From Datnioides undecimradiatus (lineage: Eukaryota > Chordata > Actinopteri > Lobotiformes > Datnioididae): DNA of 64,000 bases. A program made the position numbers and the translations under genes. Below the pieces are notes generated by a model, which was given only the letters and a program-made list of their open reading frames with translations, had not been told where the DNA came from and ran no database searches. This document shows positions 1 through 13,830 of the stretch, piece by piece (within the stretch, counting starts at the first letter, position 1; each line of letters starts with the position of its first letter). The stretch is from the NCBI GenBank assembly GCA_008933995.1, contig WARS01000013.1, positions 3,402,721-3,466,720 on the forward strand, given 5' to 3'.

Positions 1-3000
1 TGCCATTAATTCAAATAGTGTTTTCACAGTATGACCGTAATGGATAAGCAGAATAATATTGTCAGAAAACAGAACAGGAGTAATTTGAAGAGATCCCACG
101 CACAAGTGTGTCCCAAGCTTCCAATGTTATATGAAACTGTCCACGGAACAATAGCCTGATACATAATTGAGAGAAAATTAGTTTTCCTCTCCCATGTTTT
201 CTCGATGCATCTCCCCACAGGCAGGGGGCCGCATACATATCTCTCAATCCCCTGTTTTTTGGGGGTCTTTTCAATTAATTTACTTAATATGTTTTCATCC
301 CCTGGCTTCTATCTAGTCAAAAGGAACTGCCTCCTTGTTGCCGGGAGACCAGTTGTATTATCACAGTCATTCATCCTTGCTGCACTCTCTTGGGTCTCTA
401 TGTGACTAGAGTACTGTGCACATAGCTTGTTGTGTAGTGACATACAGCTTGTCCTTTTCAAGTCCCAAATTAGCCAAACAATTACTCACACAACAAATAG
501 CGTGCTTAGAACTTAAAGCGTGAGAGCGTTGCAGCATAGTTGGTATAAACTAAAGTGTATAGTAAAAGTAAATGGTAAAAAAAAAAAAAAAAAACATGGC
601 ATTAAACTGACAGTAGTATAATTACCATGAACAATTAAACAGTCCGTTAGGATATTAGCTGGATTTACTTGTCTCCATGCTATGTTATACAGATTTCTTT
701 TTCCTGCCGTGAAACACTGAGCATACTGCTGTCAGCGCGTCCCGTTCTTCCTGTTCCCCTCAAAGCTCTCACATTTTCTTTCAATGGCAGATGGTGTAAT
801 AAGTAAAAAGCCTTTGAGAAAATCACATCCAACATGTGTATCCTCCCCTGTTAAACAAGGGAGAAAACTACCACACCTGGAGGGAAGCGATAGTACAGGA
901 TGTAACCCGCTCACTCGGCTCAACGTGTGTCTTCTCTGCAGATGTTCGTGCACCATACATACATTTACATTTGTGATGTTAAGCTTTGATGCTGATCTTC
1001 ACTCGTGCTGGAAGCTACAGGAAATAATCAAATGGGTTGATCTATGAGCGCATCGATCTACACATTAGCACTCAAAAACATAAACAAATAACCCAAACCA
1101 GGCAAAATGTTATATTCAATACAAAAAAATAACATGATGCCTTCCTGATAGTCGTTCCTGTTAGTTTCTAGATTTCTTTCCTTTTGCTGCTGGGGTTTCT
1201 TTTTAGGAGCATGGATTGAGTGTAGTTCACGCTGACAATCACTCACCAACAATCAGCTGCCTGTGCACTTGGCACATCTACAAACAGCCATTTTTCAGAT
1301 TTTGAGAGACACTCACCAGGCCTGCACACATGGTGTAATTATGCCTCTGCGAACATACGAGATGCCGTGCCACATCTCATGCCAACAGCTGCGAGAGGCA
1401 TGTTAGGGCCTTAAGCCGCGCGGCTCATCGGACATATGGTTTTATTTTTGACACACGCTCTTGCGTAAGGTGCATTTTTTGGCATTCTGCTAATGTTAGT
1501 TATGGGTTACTAAAGGTGTTACAAGTAGTTTGAAAGTAATGGACTGTTGAAAAGAGCAGACAAGATGAGCTGTGGTCACTCTACGTGATTCTGTTTGACA
1601 TTCATGGAAATGGGCACACTGAAACACCACATCTAGTTGATCGATTAGTGGCGAGCGGACACGTGTTGCCGGGGTTACCAAAAAAAAAAGAAAGAAATGT
1701 TTTAATGAGCACATCTCTGGTAAAAGAGGCAAACACACTGGGTATTATCTTCTCTGGAGCATTTTCTTTTTCTCTTTCCGCCTTCATGTAAAGGGACTCC
1801 TGCGCAATATCCTTCAGTTTCATCCAACATTGTAAAGCTTCATGTTTAGCTCTGTAAATTTTAGTGTCTGGGGTTTAAATTGGGCCATAGTTGCCTGGGT
1901 CTCAGCCCCGGCACATAGTTTGGAAACATAAGTGCAGGTATTGGACTGAGGGCAGTAGACCTTGAGATGATCACTGCCCAAAGCAACTTCTGGCCACCCA
2001 GCCAGACCAGCTGGACAAACGCCATAGTTGAGATCGCTTCAGAAAGGGAGAGAGGAAAACGCTAATAAGAGTTAAGATAGCGCAGCTTGGACCAAGGTGT
2101 CCAAAAGAGAGGGGGATGAAGATCTATCCAAGAAACTGAGTTGGACAGAAGACAGTGTAGTTTTCCCGCTAATATATTTTAATATATTTATTAGTCAACA
2201 GCATACTAATTCCAAGCTCATGCTTTATTAATTACTTTACCCATGCGTTGTGGGAAGCAGAGTTATGTGAAATTTGTTTGTTGACATTCTAAAAATTGGA
2301 AGGTTAGACTATTTGTTGCCAAACACAGTAAATCTCAAAAATGCTGTAACATAGAATAACATCCCATCAACCACAAACTTCCTCCCTTATGACCTCTTTG
2401 GAGACCCATTTCACAGTATAACAGAGTGCTTTTCAGAAATTGACTGAAATTAGCTCTGCGCCACAGAACCATAAAAACACAGAGGGAGGCAGGGGTGGGA
2501 GGGAGGGAGAGATGGAGTGGCTGGTGGCTGGATGCCAGGTGAAGCTCTCCTGAGAGGACCATGGGCACGGTGGCAGAGAGATCCAGCCAAAGAGCTTTGT
2601 TGTGATAAATCAGATTCACAACTATTTTACTCATCTATAAACTCATTGGGGGGGGGGGGGAGAAGTAGCAAAGGAGCCATGGAGGCTTCGCATACGCAGG
2701 AAATGAGCAAGTTACTTCCCGGTGCTGCGTTGGTTGAACACGCTCTAATGACCATTATTTATTTCTGCTGTCGTCCTGGTCCCAGATTCTAATCTGTAGC
2801 AGATCTGTCTACCAAAATGAGAGGATCATTAGGGAAGGGAGAGAGAGAGAGGGGAAGAAAAACAGAGGGAGAGAGCGAAGAGAGACGAGAGGCAATTACC
2901 ATGCTTTGTTAATTGCACTTATTTGCACTTATCATGGCAATTACAGGCCCAATACAGGCCAAATACAACAATGGTGATCGCGAATGCTGGAGGTAAATTT

Positions 3001-4644
3001 CTCAGGTGCTGTTATGGTAAAAAATGGATTAGGCACTATTTCATATACCAGCGGTCGTAACGCAATTATTCAAAGGATTTAATCTTGACTATACACCTTG
3101 GATGTCACTCGGCAATGAATTCCTGCTCTGCAGCAGATCATCCATCAGCACATCATAAAGAAATGCATTTACATCATAAAGCAACAGCTTCACTTACAGT
3201 TTACGAGAACAGTAGTAAACTGGTGATGTATTGTCAGTGTATAAGTGGTCAGTCACCCACACAGGCCGTAATTAGAAGCAATAGTTGCAGAACTCAAAGC
3301 GTTTGAGAATGAAAATCATGGGCCATAGTTTACGGACTTTATAATATTCAGACAGAGAGACGGTTGATTGAGGTCATACATCTCTCCGGCAAGATGTACG
3401 GGCCTGCCCATGCTGGATCCATGTACTAATAGGGACATTTTAAGTTAATGAAATGATATGGAGGATACCGGCTAATGAAGCACACAGTTTATGGTAATGA
3501 TTGCTACTTGTCCATAATTTAACCAACCCTTCCGCTTTGACAAGCGTATTATTGATTGCCTGTGCTGAATGTAAGAGGTCCACTCTGTCTGAGTCAGGGC
3601 CTGTTTCCAGACATCATGTCTTAATTCAGAATTATTCAGAGGACGTCTTTACATTATAGAACATTGATTAGAGTTCATTATTTCACTTTACCTTTTTGCA
3701 AGCCTCTACTTTTTTTTTCCCCTCTCTAGACATGGGAAAGCCTAATGATCTGTTTATCTGTTTTATTAGTGCATGCTCACACTTGCAGCTGGCTTTAATA
3801 AAAATTAATGATGTACAAACACTGATAATTAATTGTGTGGCATATCTGCTTTCCCCGCAGGATCAGCTTACTCAGCAAAGGGCAAATACTGTATGTGCCG
3901 GATGTGCGTGCAATAAAAATGCCTTGTTGGATTCAAACTGGATTGAAGAGCTGAAGTGAATTTGATCCAACGCAAAGACAGAGGAAGCTGCAGACGCAGT
4001 TCAGCTTAATATAAACTAAAATATTTCCCAGATGACACTTTAAACACAGCTTCAATAAAGTAAGTGTATCTTGTTTTGTTTGTTGTGCCCTCACGAACCG
4101 AGAGATTCCACCACAATTTAACAAGCTGAGCAAAATTGCTGCGTATGGGACCGAGCAAAGTGTCATTGCTCATTTTAAATAAACTGACAAACAAAACAAC
4201 AGCAATCTTGCACAGGGTCAGTAAAGTTTCAATTTCACCACCAATGTTTTATTTGTTTTAGCATTGTTTTATTTTTTATTCTTGTTGATTATCGTTATTT
4301 TATTATTCTTTCATTTTATTTTTCTTAAAAGGTGTTAAGGTGTTATCATCATCATCATCATCATTATTATTATTATTCACTTTACGTCAATGTCTAAATG
4401 TCAAATAAGACAAGAATAGCCTCGACTGGAACGCTGGATCTGGATCTTCTCAATTCTGTTGTACAGATGTCATTAGAGTGAGGCAACAGCAGCAGGATAC
4501 CGGTCATTGTGAATCGAATACCAATACACAATGATGGCAGCAGCCTCAGAAATAAAGGACTGAGTGGCATGACTCAGGGAAGTTTAGAGCGTTTCGACTA
4601 AATGTCCTCCGATGTTACATCCGATGGTGTGGATTTTAAATATA
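1..4644. other. 3' flank of cdh22, no gene seen
   Basis: AT-rich non-coding sequence. Short open frames exist but none has family resemblance, codon bias or splice context. Contents: homopolymer runs near 579-595 and 2647-2660, an ATC/ATT repeat at 4345-4377, and a block at 2890-2960 with duplicated GCACTTAT and AATTAC motifs that could be a conserved non-coding element. Confidence 0.6.
4345..4377. repeat. ATC/ATT compound microsatellite
   Basis: Six ATC units switching to ATT units. Confidence 0.85.
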
Positions 4645-4976
4645 TAAATAAAAAACAAGCTTGAAGCATAGGTCAGTATTTTGGGAAATGTGCCTGTTTT
4701 ATGCCATGTAAAATATGTTTTCTGTTCGTTCATTAAATAAGCATTTAAGGCCAGGAGCAGGTTAGCTTAGCATAAAGACTGGAGAAAAGAGTTAGCGTTG
4801 CTTTGTCCAAAGGTAACAAATGCACCTAGCAGCACCGCTCAGATTCACTAATTAACATGTTATATATCTTTTTAATCTGTACAAAAATATTTCTTTAACA
4901 GACCATTCCTTGGCTGAGAGCAGTTGCCAGGCAACCAGCAAGGACTCCAGGAAGTTACTGCTCCCGGCCAAGAATG
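4645..4976 (+). repeat. dispersed fish repeat, family A
   Basis: It contains CAGTATTTTGGGAAAT, GTTAGCTTAGCATAAAGACT, CTTTGTCCAAAGGTAACAAA, CACTAATTAACATGTTATAT and TTGCCAGGCAACCAGC in that order. I recognise this order as a dispersed repeat seen through teleost genomes. Parts recur at 35325-35474 and, inverted, at 35515-35572, which can be checked inside the window. The transposon class is not assigned. Confidence 0.75.
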
Positions 4977-7900
4977 AGTCCAGCACATTAACCCCTATCA
5001 AACGGTAAATTCACATCATTTTTGAAATGAATATTGTGACAAAGCTGAGAAAAAATAAAATAAATAAATGGAGATTGCTATGTAAATTGGATGCTAAGTA
5101 TAAAACATGGCCAAAAGCTGCAGAAGCAAGAGTCAGCCTCTTTAGTGTTGAATCTGCATTTGGGAATGAGGCATTACCCCAACTTAGCTGGTGATACCTG
5201 TCAGACATGCACCGCAGACAGCCGTCAGATGCATTGCGAGTCACAACTTTCCTTAAAAGATAGAACAACAATGCACACCATACTCTCACGCCCTTTGCAC
5301 AACAGAAAATAATACATTTTTAGATGCATGTCTCAGATCCTCTACTCTGCTGGTCAGAGCCAGCCAGGACGAGGACGAGGCATCATCTTGTTCGAGGGCT
5401 GTGGGGGGAAACACCGCTGCCATTTTCAGACAGCCAACATCCAACTGGGCATTTACCTTTCAGTGAAATACCATTTTCATGGGGCTGCCAGTACTGACAT
5501 CTTTGTGTATAAGACAGCCATCTGAACTGCAGGCAGCATCTCTCAGTGCTCTATAAGCACATCCAGGTTTATGTGTGCAGCCTGGAGTTCCCACCTTGAG
5601 AAAAAAGTCCTAATATTATATGAACAGTTTGATCATTTTCCTCAAACAGTCACCACTCTCGGAAATCAACATCATGGGTGTTCAAACTATTGATGAACTT
5701 TGATTTAAATTCTGATAAACTGGTGGTTGTAATCAAGCTAATAGCCTCATCGGGACCTTTTCTGTGTATGAGCTGATGTAGCTCCAAAAGGTTGCGCATC
5801 ACAACAGGTGGGGGTTGATATTCCATCTGGATCCTCGGGACGTATTTAAAATCAGTCATCAGTGCCAGACTGGATTAGATTCAATATTTCTTTCCCCTCC
5901 AAATCTGAGTAAATGATAGTTGCAGCCATCACCCCCCCTCGTCTCTGTTCGCTGTTCATGTCAGAATTTCGTGTCAAGTGGCAATGGGTTATATATAGTA
6001 TATGGAAAGTGTTATGCGCATTAATAGTAATCCACTGCTCTTGTGAAGGCTGTAATTGTGGTGGCAGTGAGCAGTTCCGAGCAGATGTCTCCGACAAAGT
6101 TAAAATGAAAATTGCGCCCCTGGGTGTACCTGTTGGATCGGCCACAGACAGCTGCATGAGGAAAAGTAGGCTGTTGAAACTGTCCCCGTTCTCACCAGAG
6201 TCTGCATCATTTTGTTGACATCAGCATCACATCGGGGCATTATGCAGATGTTGTCGAGCACTAGCGGTATAAAGCAGAGGCAATCACTTCTCCACCGAGC
6301 CATCCTGAGTGGGCAATTTTGTTTACTTTGACGGTATGAGTCATTTTGTTTCCTGATTAATGCAAAATAAAAAGCCAACTTTGAATCTGCAGCTGCAGTT
6401 TATGAGAGCATTCGATTATTAGAAAAAGAAAATGAGGATTTATCGGTCATGCTCGTGTGTTAATTCAAAGCAGAGGTGAAGGTCTCTGATTCAGACACAA
6501 AATGCCTATTTAGAATAATAAGAAAAATATTAAATGTTATATTACCCATAAATGTGATTTATTCAAAAATGTGTGCAGCACACATCTTTCCATCCTTACC
6601 AGCACGTCTTTCCATCCTTATCCTTAAGTATCCCATAGTCCTCCTTTAGCAAGCTGCATGTAAAGTTAGTGCCCAAGGGCATCCTACGGGGTTGGATAAA
6701 ACTCTCACTGTCAGTGAATGTGCAGTATCTGTGCTTCAGCATTCATCAGCCGATTGATGCCATGAAATGCTTCCTGGCTGACAACGTAGTTTTAATTCGT
6801 CAGTGGAATCAGATGGATCGACTGGAATGATATTGACATAATCTACGTGGTGGCTGCTGCTACAGTCGATCACCTTCACAGCAATAGCCAGGTAATATTT
6901 GCTAATTTTGGCCATTGATTGAAAATTCCAGCTACATCCGCGCTGGATTTTTCAACTGGCCAGGTTACGATACTTGTTATAAAAGACACTTTGCAAACTA
7001 CCAACAATGGCGGTGAAGTCAAATATCTGAAAATACAATTCAAACTTTCTCAGAGATTAAAGTCACAAATTTCCGAGAAAAACATTTGGGATTTCGGGAA
7101 AGTCATCACTTCACACTGCGAGGTTGAACTGACATCATCCGACCACAGACACCACTGCCTGCCAGGTGCTTCACCTGCAGCAATTGACCTTAAACAAATA
7201 ATACCTGGTGATAGGATTTAACAATGAGGAAAGCATCACCTTGCAAAGTGAATTAAATTTATGAGAAAGAAATTTGTTAAGACTTTAGACAGCCAGAATT
7301 TGAGAATTATCAACTTTTTTCGAGCTGAAAACTGAATCTAGGAAATCCAAATGAAATTCTGAATACCCTGGGTTTTATAACCTGCACTGAACTCATTATT
7401 CTGATGTGGAGACCACTTTTTAATCCACATATAATATTCATGTATTCATGTAAATTCATAAAAAGGGCAACATTATGCAACATGATTATTAATTGATCAC
7501 CATTCTCCAATTAATAAAGTGCACGTTTCCTTTGTATGGTTATATATTTAATGTAAAATCCATAATAATTACCTTTAAAGGAGGTAAGCTCAAAGATGCC
7601 ATTCCTCAGGAGCAGCATTAAGGCTTGTTAGCAGCACTACCACTGAGCAGGTGGCAGGTGTTTTTAATCTTTTTACAGTCTCCTGATAGAGACAAATGAG
7701 TAATTAAATACAGACACAGCTAATACTTTATCTCAAGAGACGTAGAAAATGTTAAATATTTGTTCAGAAGTGTTTTACAGATGATTCTAAAGTCTGATCT
7801 CACGTGGAGTAAGTTTGCAGATTCTTTCGAGCTCGACGATCGAATGGTCAACTTTCTCCGCTTTTGCTGTCAGACTGCAGCCTCGACGCTTTGTCGGGCT

Positions 7901-8671
7901 GTGTATACTTGAAGTCAAACAAGGTCATCGTAACATTGAAACAAGATTCAGAACACACATTTGATCCATAGAACTGCTCACCTCCATCAGGAACCAGTAC
8001 TTCTGAAAGTATGACTCTCTAAGTCCAAGGGCTTGTCAAGTGAAAGCCAGGAAACAAAAGTTGGCAGCGTTTGTTCTTGGCTGAAACCGAGGCCGCAAAT
8101 ACCATAAATGCACTTCATGTACAATATGTCCTTGCGACAAACCACTTGGCATTTTATAAGTCAAAATGGCGTATTTAATCAGCATAAGGTCACCCGTGGG
8201 GGTGGGGCAGGGGGATAGAGTTACAGGGAGAAGACCTCAAAAAGTCAAACTTCATTCAGTCTTTGACAACAGTCGTTACTCAATCTTCTTCCCCCAGATC
8301 TGAATTTTACTTGTCGTGGGTTGATTCAATTCATTTATTGAACTGAGATATTTAGAAGCTGGGGTGTGTTCGGCCGTGTTTGATAGAGTTGCCTGAGACA
8401 ATTGAATGAACGTCTGTCCAATGTCAAATATAAGTGCACTCTTATCTTGTTTGTTCTGTTCAGCTGTGCATTAAAATATAAATTCTACCACACTCATGAA
8501 GAGGACATTTGACCTCTTTGATGTATCCACAATGACGTCCTCATTATTTTTCATACAGTAAGAGAACAGATCCAAAACTAGGGAAGAAACAGGGATCGTA
8601 GAGACTGAGTAATAACCTTGCCATTGGCACTTCATTGTCTGTATGTGTGTGTGTTTTGAGTGTGTGCGCGC

Positions 8672-8714
<43 letters not shown>

Positions 8715-11100
8715 CGTGTGTTTTTATCTGCATGCGCGTGTGAATGTTTGGGCAGATATTTTGGTTGGCGTGGGCAACAACTGTCCAGCTGAGACGGCTT
8801 GTACACTGTCTGGCCCCACGCAGACACATGCAAACACGCACACGCGCGCACACACATCAAAGCGTGTACACGCCCATTGGATCGTACCATGCGGAGAGGA
8901 GCTGCAACCCTCTCACCATGGGGTCTGGCCTATTGCCTTCACATCACTTAGCAAACTGCTTGATTGTGAACTGGTAAGAGTAATTAAATTTGTCAAGGGT
9001 GTAGGAGGAAAAAGAGCAGCAATTTAGAGGAAATTCTAGTGGTAAACATGCCAAACTGTGTGAGCATGTGTGGTCCTTAACACCAAAGCCAATTCAAAAA
9101 AAGAACTAAACCTTCAGTGGAAAACCTCACATCGAAAAACAAAAAACACGTTTTGTGCCTTTGTGCCGCTGCATCGACATTTCTTGTCACACAGCAGCCT
9201 CATTTGATACAGAGCAATATTGAAAATGTAAGATAATAATTTTATTATTTCCGCATCAGAGTTTCATAGACTTGGAGTCAGTAGAACCCACTATATCGCT
9301 GTAAATATTACATGAGCCTGGTCATTGAGAAAGTAATTGGCTTTTAGAGTTGGCTGATACTGTTCCACTGTCTCCGCTGAGATTTATAATGTTGACTTAC
9401 TGTACAAGACAGAGAGGGTAATCACTGAGACAGTTTATCCTAAAGCTCCATCTGTCTCTCACCCTCCCCCCCGACATTGGGCGAGGAGTGCAATTGTTTT
9501 AGGGCAAAACAGGTGTCAACCTAAATCAGCTTTGAGTGCTTCATGGATAAAAAGGCCGAACGAGGGGAAAAAATGGGAGGTTTAATCTATTGAAATTAGA
9601 TCCAGGGAGAATCTAATGCTTCATTTCGAATGCATTTTGTTGTATTTCCTTTTCATCTTTTTCTAATTCGTCTTCCTCTCGCGCCAAGTCTCCCTCACTT
9701 GCTCTCTCCAGGTTTTAGCTGAAATTAAATTGATTTGCATAATGAAAGGAGATCAAATTTACTGTACAGAAGTAAAACAGAAATAAAAAAGGACTTTCCT
9801 CTGAGGGCGGATGGGGTATGAGCCACAAGAGGAAGGGAGAGGTGAAAGAAAGAAACAATAAAATGCAATTATACAGCTTCAATAAACCCATAATTCCAGC
9901 ACGTACAAAAATACCCAGATAGGCGGTTCACATTATTTCATTCGACAAAGCTATAAAGACTCATTCAAAGCCGCAGCGAGCCTTACAACACCACAAATTG
10001 GCTAATCGCTGGTGTTTAAAAAAAAATAAAATAAAAAAGGAAATTAGAATGTCGCTAACCCTGGTGACAGCCTCCACTTTCTAGGTGTTATTACTAATTA
10101 CATTTCTATTATCATGGTAATGCTTGGCAACCTTCAACAAAGAATCTCATCCAAATGATTCTGTAATTTCATATATCTCTGTTCTGGGCACCATTCTGGA
10201 GTGCGGGATCGCTTTTGAGCTTGATTCATCCGGGCCAAGGATCTCCCAAATGTTGACACGAATGTGAGCGATGGGGGGAAAGGCATGAGAATAAGTGAAG
10301 TAAAATAAAGTTAAATTAGTTTTGAGATGAACTATGTTTTTGTGGCGTGATCGTGTGTATTTTTTGTGTCAGTACATATTTTTACTAATGGAAGGACCGT
10401 TATGAACGAAAACTGGCTTGTACTCTACGCTACTCGCACGTGTGTTCTTGACAAGTCATTGGACGTTTGATGGGTTTCATCCATGGATCATACTCTACAT
10501 AAACATCAGACTTCAATCGACTCAAACTCAATGAGAAAAGACATGAAAGCGTCTCGGAGGATTGATATCTGGAGAGTGCTGCATTTTCTCTCTACCAGGG
10601 CCTCTCGTCTCTGCTGCCATGCAGTTAATAATGTATGAGGGCTAAGTCTTCATGTCTGCTTCCTCTCTTCATTGCTGAAATGTCAGGTGAGTCGACAGGA
10701 AGTCTGAGCAAAAAAAACTCTTTAATGCAGAACAAACTAGAAATGAAGCAGCCCGAGTTTCGCAGCTGCACACGTGTGTCCGCATTTTGCTGAAATCCTC
10801 AGAAAATAAATCTCAGTATTTCTCTGTTTCTAAGTATTCGGTCAATAAGATTGTGATGCCACAGATATGCCATGTGCCTTGTTGCTGCAGCCTACTCTGT
10901 CGCTCCGGTTACGCCCCCTTCTACTATAAGGAACCAGTCATCGCTGGCTTATGGAAAATACAGTGTGACGCCAGCCACGACTTAAAAAACGTGATGTACC
11001 GTAAAACACTGAGAGGTTCGTCTGCTGGTGAGGTGTCAGTATTGCAGATTTTTGAGATGTAAAGACAGAAGTATCAACAATTACAGTGTTAATTTCAGCT
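4977..11100. other. 3' flank, no gene seen
   Basis: Non-coding. It contains the TG/CG tract at 8660-8721 and AT-rich segments (about 9540-10170) with many homeodomain-type TAATT/ATTA cores. A 69-codon minus-strand frame at 5650-5859 and a 101-codon frame at 5852-6157 have no recognisable homology. Confidence 0.6.
8660..8721. repeat. TG/CG alternating tract (62 bp)
   Basis: Unbroken purine-pyrimidine alternation, mainly TG with CGCGCG blocks at both ends. A CA/CGCG stretch about 110 bases on (8822-8872) is roughly complementary. Several long open frames on both strands here are by-products of this composition. Confidence 0.9.
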
Positions 11101-11189
11101 TTGATCTGTCTTTACTGTGATATTATAATATGCAAAAGATTAGAAGAAAAAATAGTTCATTATTAGGAACAAAAGAAAAACATCAACAA

Positions 11190-12211
11190 CCAGTTTGCCT
11201 AAGTCAGCACACCCGCCCAACTAATACTTTGTACAAGCATCTTTTGCATTTATTGAATAAATCTCAATTAACTTTGTATCAACGCTTTGGAATTTGATCT
11301 CACTCTTTGCGAAAAAGTTCATGTTCCTTCAGATTATGAGGGGAATCTCGATCACCATGTTTTCTTAAACTCTGATTTTCCTCTGAATCCTTCAGTGTGC
11401 ACTTTGGGTACTGTTGGAACGTGAAATTCCTCTTCACCCGCAGCTTTCTGATGGAGGCCAGCAGGTTTTGTGCCAAAACATCTTGATATTGAGAGCTTTC
11501 CAACATTCTTCTACTTTGACAAGAGCCCCTGATCCAGCTAAAGAGAAGCAGCATGATGCTACCACCACCGTGCTTGGTGTTTCTTGGGAGATGAGCTGTT
11601 TTGACTTTGCATCAAACATATCTTTAATATTTAACACTGAAAAGTTCAGCCTTTGTCTCGCAATACCAGAATACATTTCTCATACATGGTTTGAGGTAAT
11701 GAATGAAATTAATGAATGCATTTTCCTTAGGTCGTCACGTGCAGAGACTGAGCAGTATCTGTCAGAATTTCCTGTAGTTCCTTCCATGTTGCTGCTGACC
11801 TCTTGGTAGCCTCTATAATACGTTTCTTTCTCATCCGCTCATCAACTTTGAAATCTTGTCCTGATTTTTACAATATCCATCTGGTGCTCCATTTTGTGCA
11901 GGTATTGATAATGGGTTTTAACAGAGCTCCATGGCTTGTTCATAGCCTTTTATATTCTCTTATTTTCTCTGCTGAGAGGTACTTCTCAAAAATTAGATGT
12001 CAGAGTTTCTTTGTTAACTCTTCACAGCTCATGGCTCTCCTGTAGGATCAAACCCTGAATATTCAAATGAATCCTACAGCAACAGCTGTCTATTTGTTAT
12101 AAGACTGCATTATATTTGAAATAATCGACTTTACATTGTTGTTTTTCTTCTTCTTTACATTTCAAAAGCAGCAGTTTCATAAGGGTGTGTAGACTTTTTA
12201 TATCCGTTTAA
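11190..12211 (-). mobile_element. degenerate Tc1/mariner-like transposon
   Basis: The transposase runs on the minus strand and is broken across frames. In one frame 11548-11576 gives KHGGGSIML, a Tc1 transposase signature (the usual following W is L). Another frame gives LAGSGALVKVEECW, and after a shift a third gives QYQDVLAQNLLASIRKL, then KRNFTFQQYPKC. The region that normally carries the second catalytic aspartate (DNDPKH-type in the family) has lost it: only YPK remains. The plus-strand text near 11221 (CTAATACTTTGTACAAGCA) and near 12187 (GTGTAGACTTTTTATATCC) matches remembered outer parts of fish Tc1-like copies. I could not define clean terminal repeats or a TA duplication. It is an inactive relic. 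Confidence 0.85.
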
Positions 12212-13079
12212 ACTACAAAACTGTTTCCCATCCTTTCACAAAGTTCTGGCATATTCTCTAGCTCTACTCCTCAGTCTTTGCCAGGTAGTTCAGTTTGCCA
12301 GCATAGTACAAACTTAATAGCCAAAGTTATGTTGCAGTGTATTCTCCAGTGTTGCCTGAATCTTGTCAACCCTGTGTTTCCCTGTGCCTCAGGTTGATCT
12401 TCCTCCACTGTTCTGTCCGAGTGCATCGTCCAGCACCATACTAGCTGCTAGTCCAGCAGGTCTGTCCTTGCTCCTCTCCACCGTGACTCAGCTCTCCAAA
12501 CCCTTACCTCTCTAGCTTCTCGGTAAAGCTGCATCTGAACAGCTTCAAGTGATTTGGCCAAGTTCTGCTTTTATTGGTACACTGATGTATGTGGCATCAC
12601 CTCATTCCAGCTGAGTCCTAGACCTCAAACAGTGAGGCAGGCATGGGGAAACAAAGAAATACAGAAGCTCTGACATGAAAGACTTTGTTCAAACTTTGGC
12701 ATAGAAGAGTGTGTTCATGTAGGTCTCCCATTAATCATAGGAAGAGCAGAAGATAGAGGGTCTATGGCCTTTAAAGTACACTATGTGCACTGGATTTTCC
12801 TATGCTGTGCAGGTTGTTCTTTATTTTGATGGCAGTAATTAATGCACTGTGTTTTCTGGAAATTTTAGCTTTTAAGCGGGCTGATCCAAATGTTTTATTA
12901 TTTTTGTAAATAAAAAAATATGGCAATAATTTAATGAATAAATTAGATATTCAGTATTTCCCCCATGAATTATACTTCTTGCAGCATGGAGAAGACGCTG
13001 AGACAACATTTGGATAATTCATAATTGAACAATTACCTGAACAAATAAAATGTGACAAATCCAAATAATACCAACTAAT

Positions 13080-13190
13080 AGTTTGGCATTCTGGGGGACA
13101 TACTTATTTGCTTTCTTGGCAAAAGTTAGATGAGAAAACTGGTACTACACTCATTTGTAAGTAAATATGAGGCAACTGCTGGAATGTTAG
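13080..13190 (+). repeat. family A repeat, 5' part
   Basis: TTCTGGGGGACATACTTATT, TTGCTTTCTTGGCAAAAGTT, AGATGAGAAAACTGGTAC and GTAAGTAAATATGAGGC follow the order of the 5' half of the same family as 4645-4976. It is a diverged, truncated copy. Confidence 0.55.
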
Positions 13191-13830
13191 GCCTGGCTTA
13201 AACTAGAGGAGTTTTAAAATCCCACACGATTTTGAAATCTGGTTGTATCACGAGCATCTTCAGATTCTCTTCTCTCTAATCTCAAACAGGCACATGCTAG
13301 AAGATTTAAAAAATTTTTTTTTAGATCAGACACTACAAGATATTATAAAATTAGCATGTCACTGAATGTACCGCCTGACGTGATCTCACTTGGAGACTGG
13401 TGCATGGTGCAGCAACTTGCTGTTGTAATGCTGTAGGAAATCCAACATGTTAGAAATGATGGGGGTGGTCCCTTTGAGTCTGCAAGCTGATCCCTGCAAG
13501 CTAACCCTTCACATCACCAGATAACCAGGGCCGAACATCGGTACAGAGTTCAAGGATCCTGAAAGTTATTGCAACAGTCTGTGAAATGGCACGTAACAAC
13601 CCATGAACTCACAACTTATGGTAACAAGCTTTTGTTTTTGAGTTATAAATGCAATGTAAAATGTTTATTTGGTGAGCCTTACATGCCCTGATAGGTGAAT
13701 TTTGTTAAAGGTGACAAAGCCAGACTAGATATAGGGACCTGTTTCTAACAGGCTGTTGACATGCAGTCATGATCCCCTTTGCCTCTATGAGATTCTGTAC
13801 TCTAATGGTAGAATTCCACGCAACCTTCTA

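Noticed and set aside
5650..5859. 69-codon minus-strand frame with a protein-like composition
   Set aside because: I recognise no family, and it has no convincing acceptor and donor pair. It is kept only as a possible conserved or decayed element.
6177..6208. Minus-strand peptide DADSGENGDS, which looks like a cadherin or protocadherin calcium motif
   Set aside because: There is a stop a few codons upstream in that frame, and no other cadherin motif or splice site lies around it. Chance is more likely than an exon.
8471..9027. Several long open frames on both strands
   Set aside because: They are produced by TG/CA repeats, which lack stop codons; the peptides are strings of Cys-Val or Thr-His.
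13200..13500. Segment reminiscent of a fish DNA transposon
   Set aside because: I could not find terminal inverted repeats or target duplications, so no call was made.
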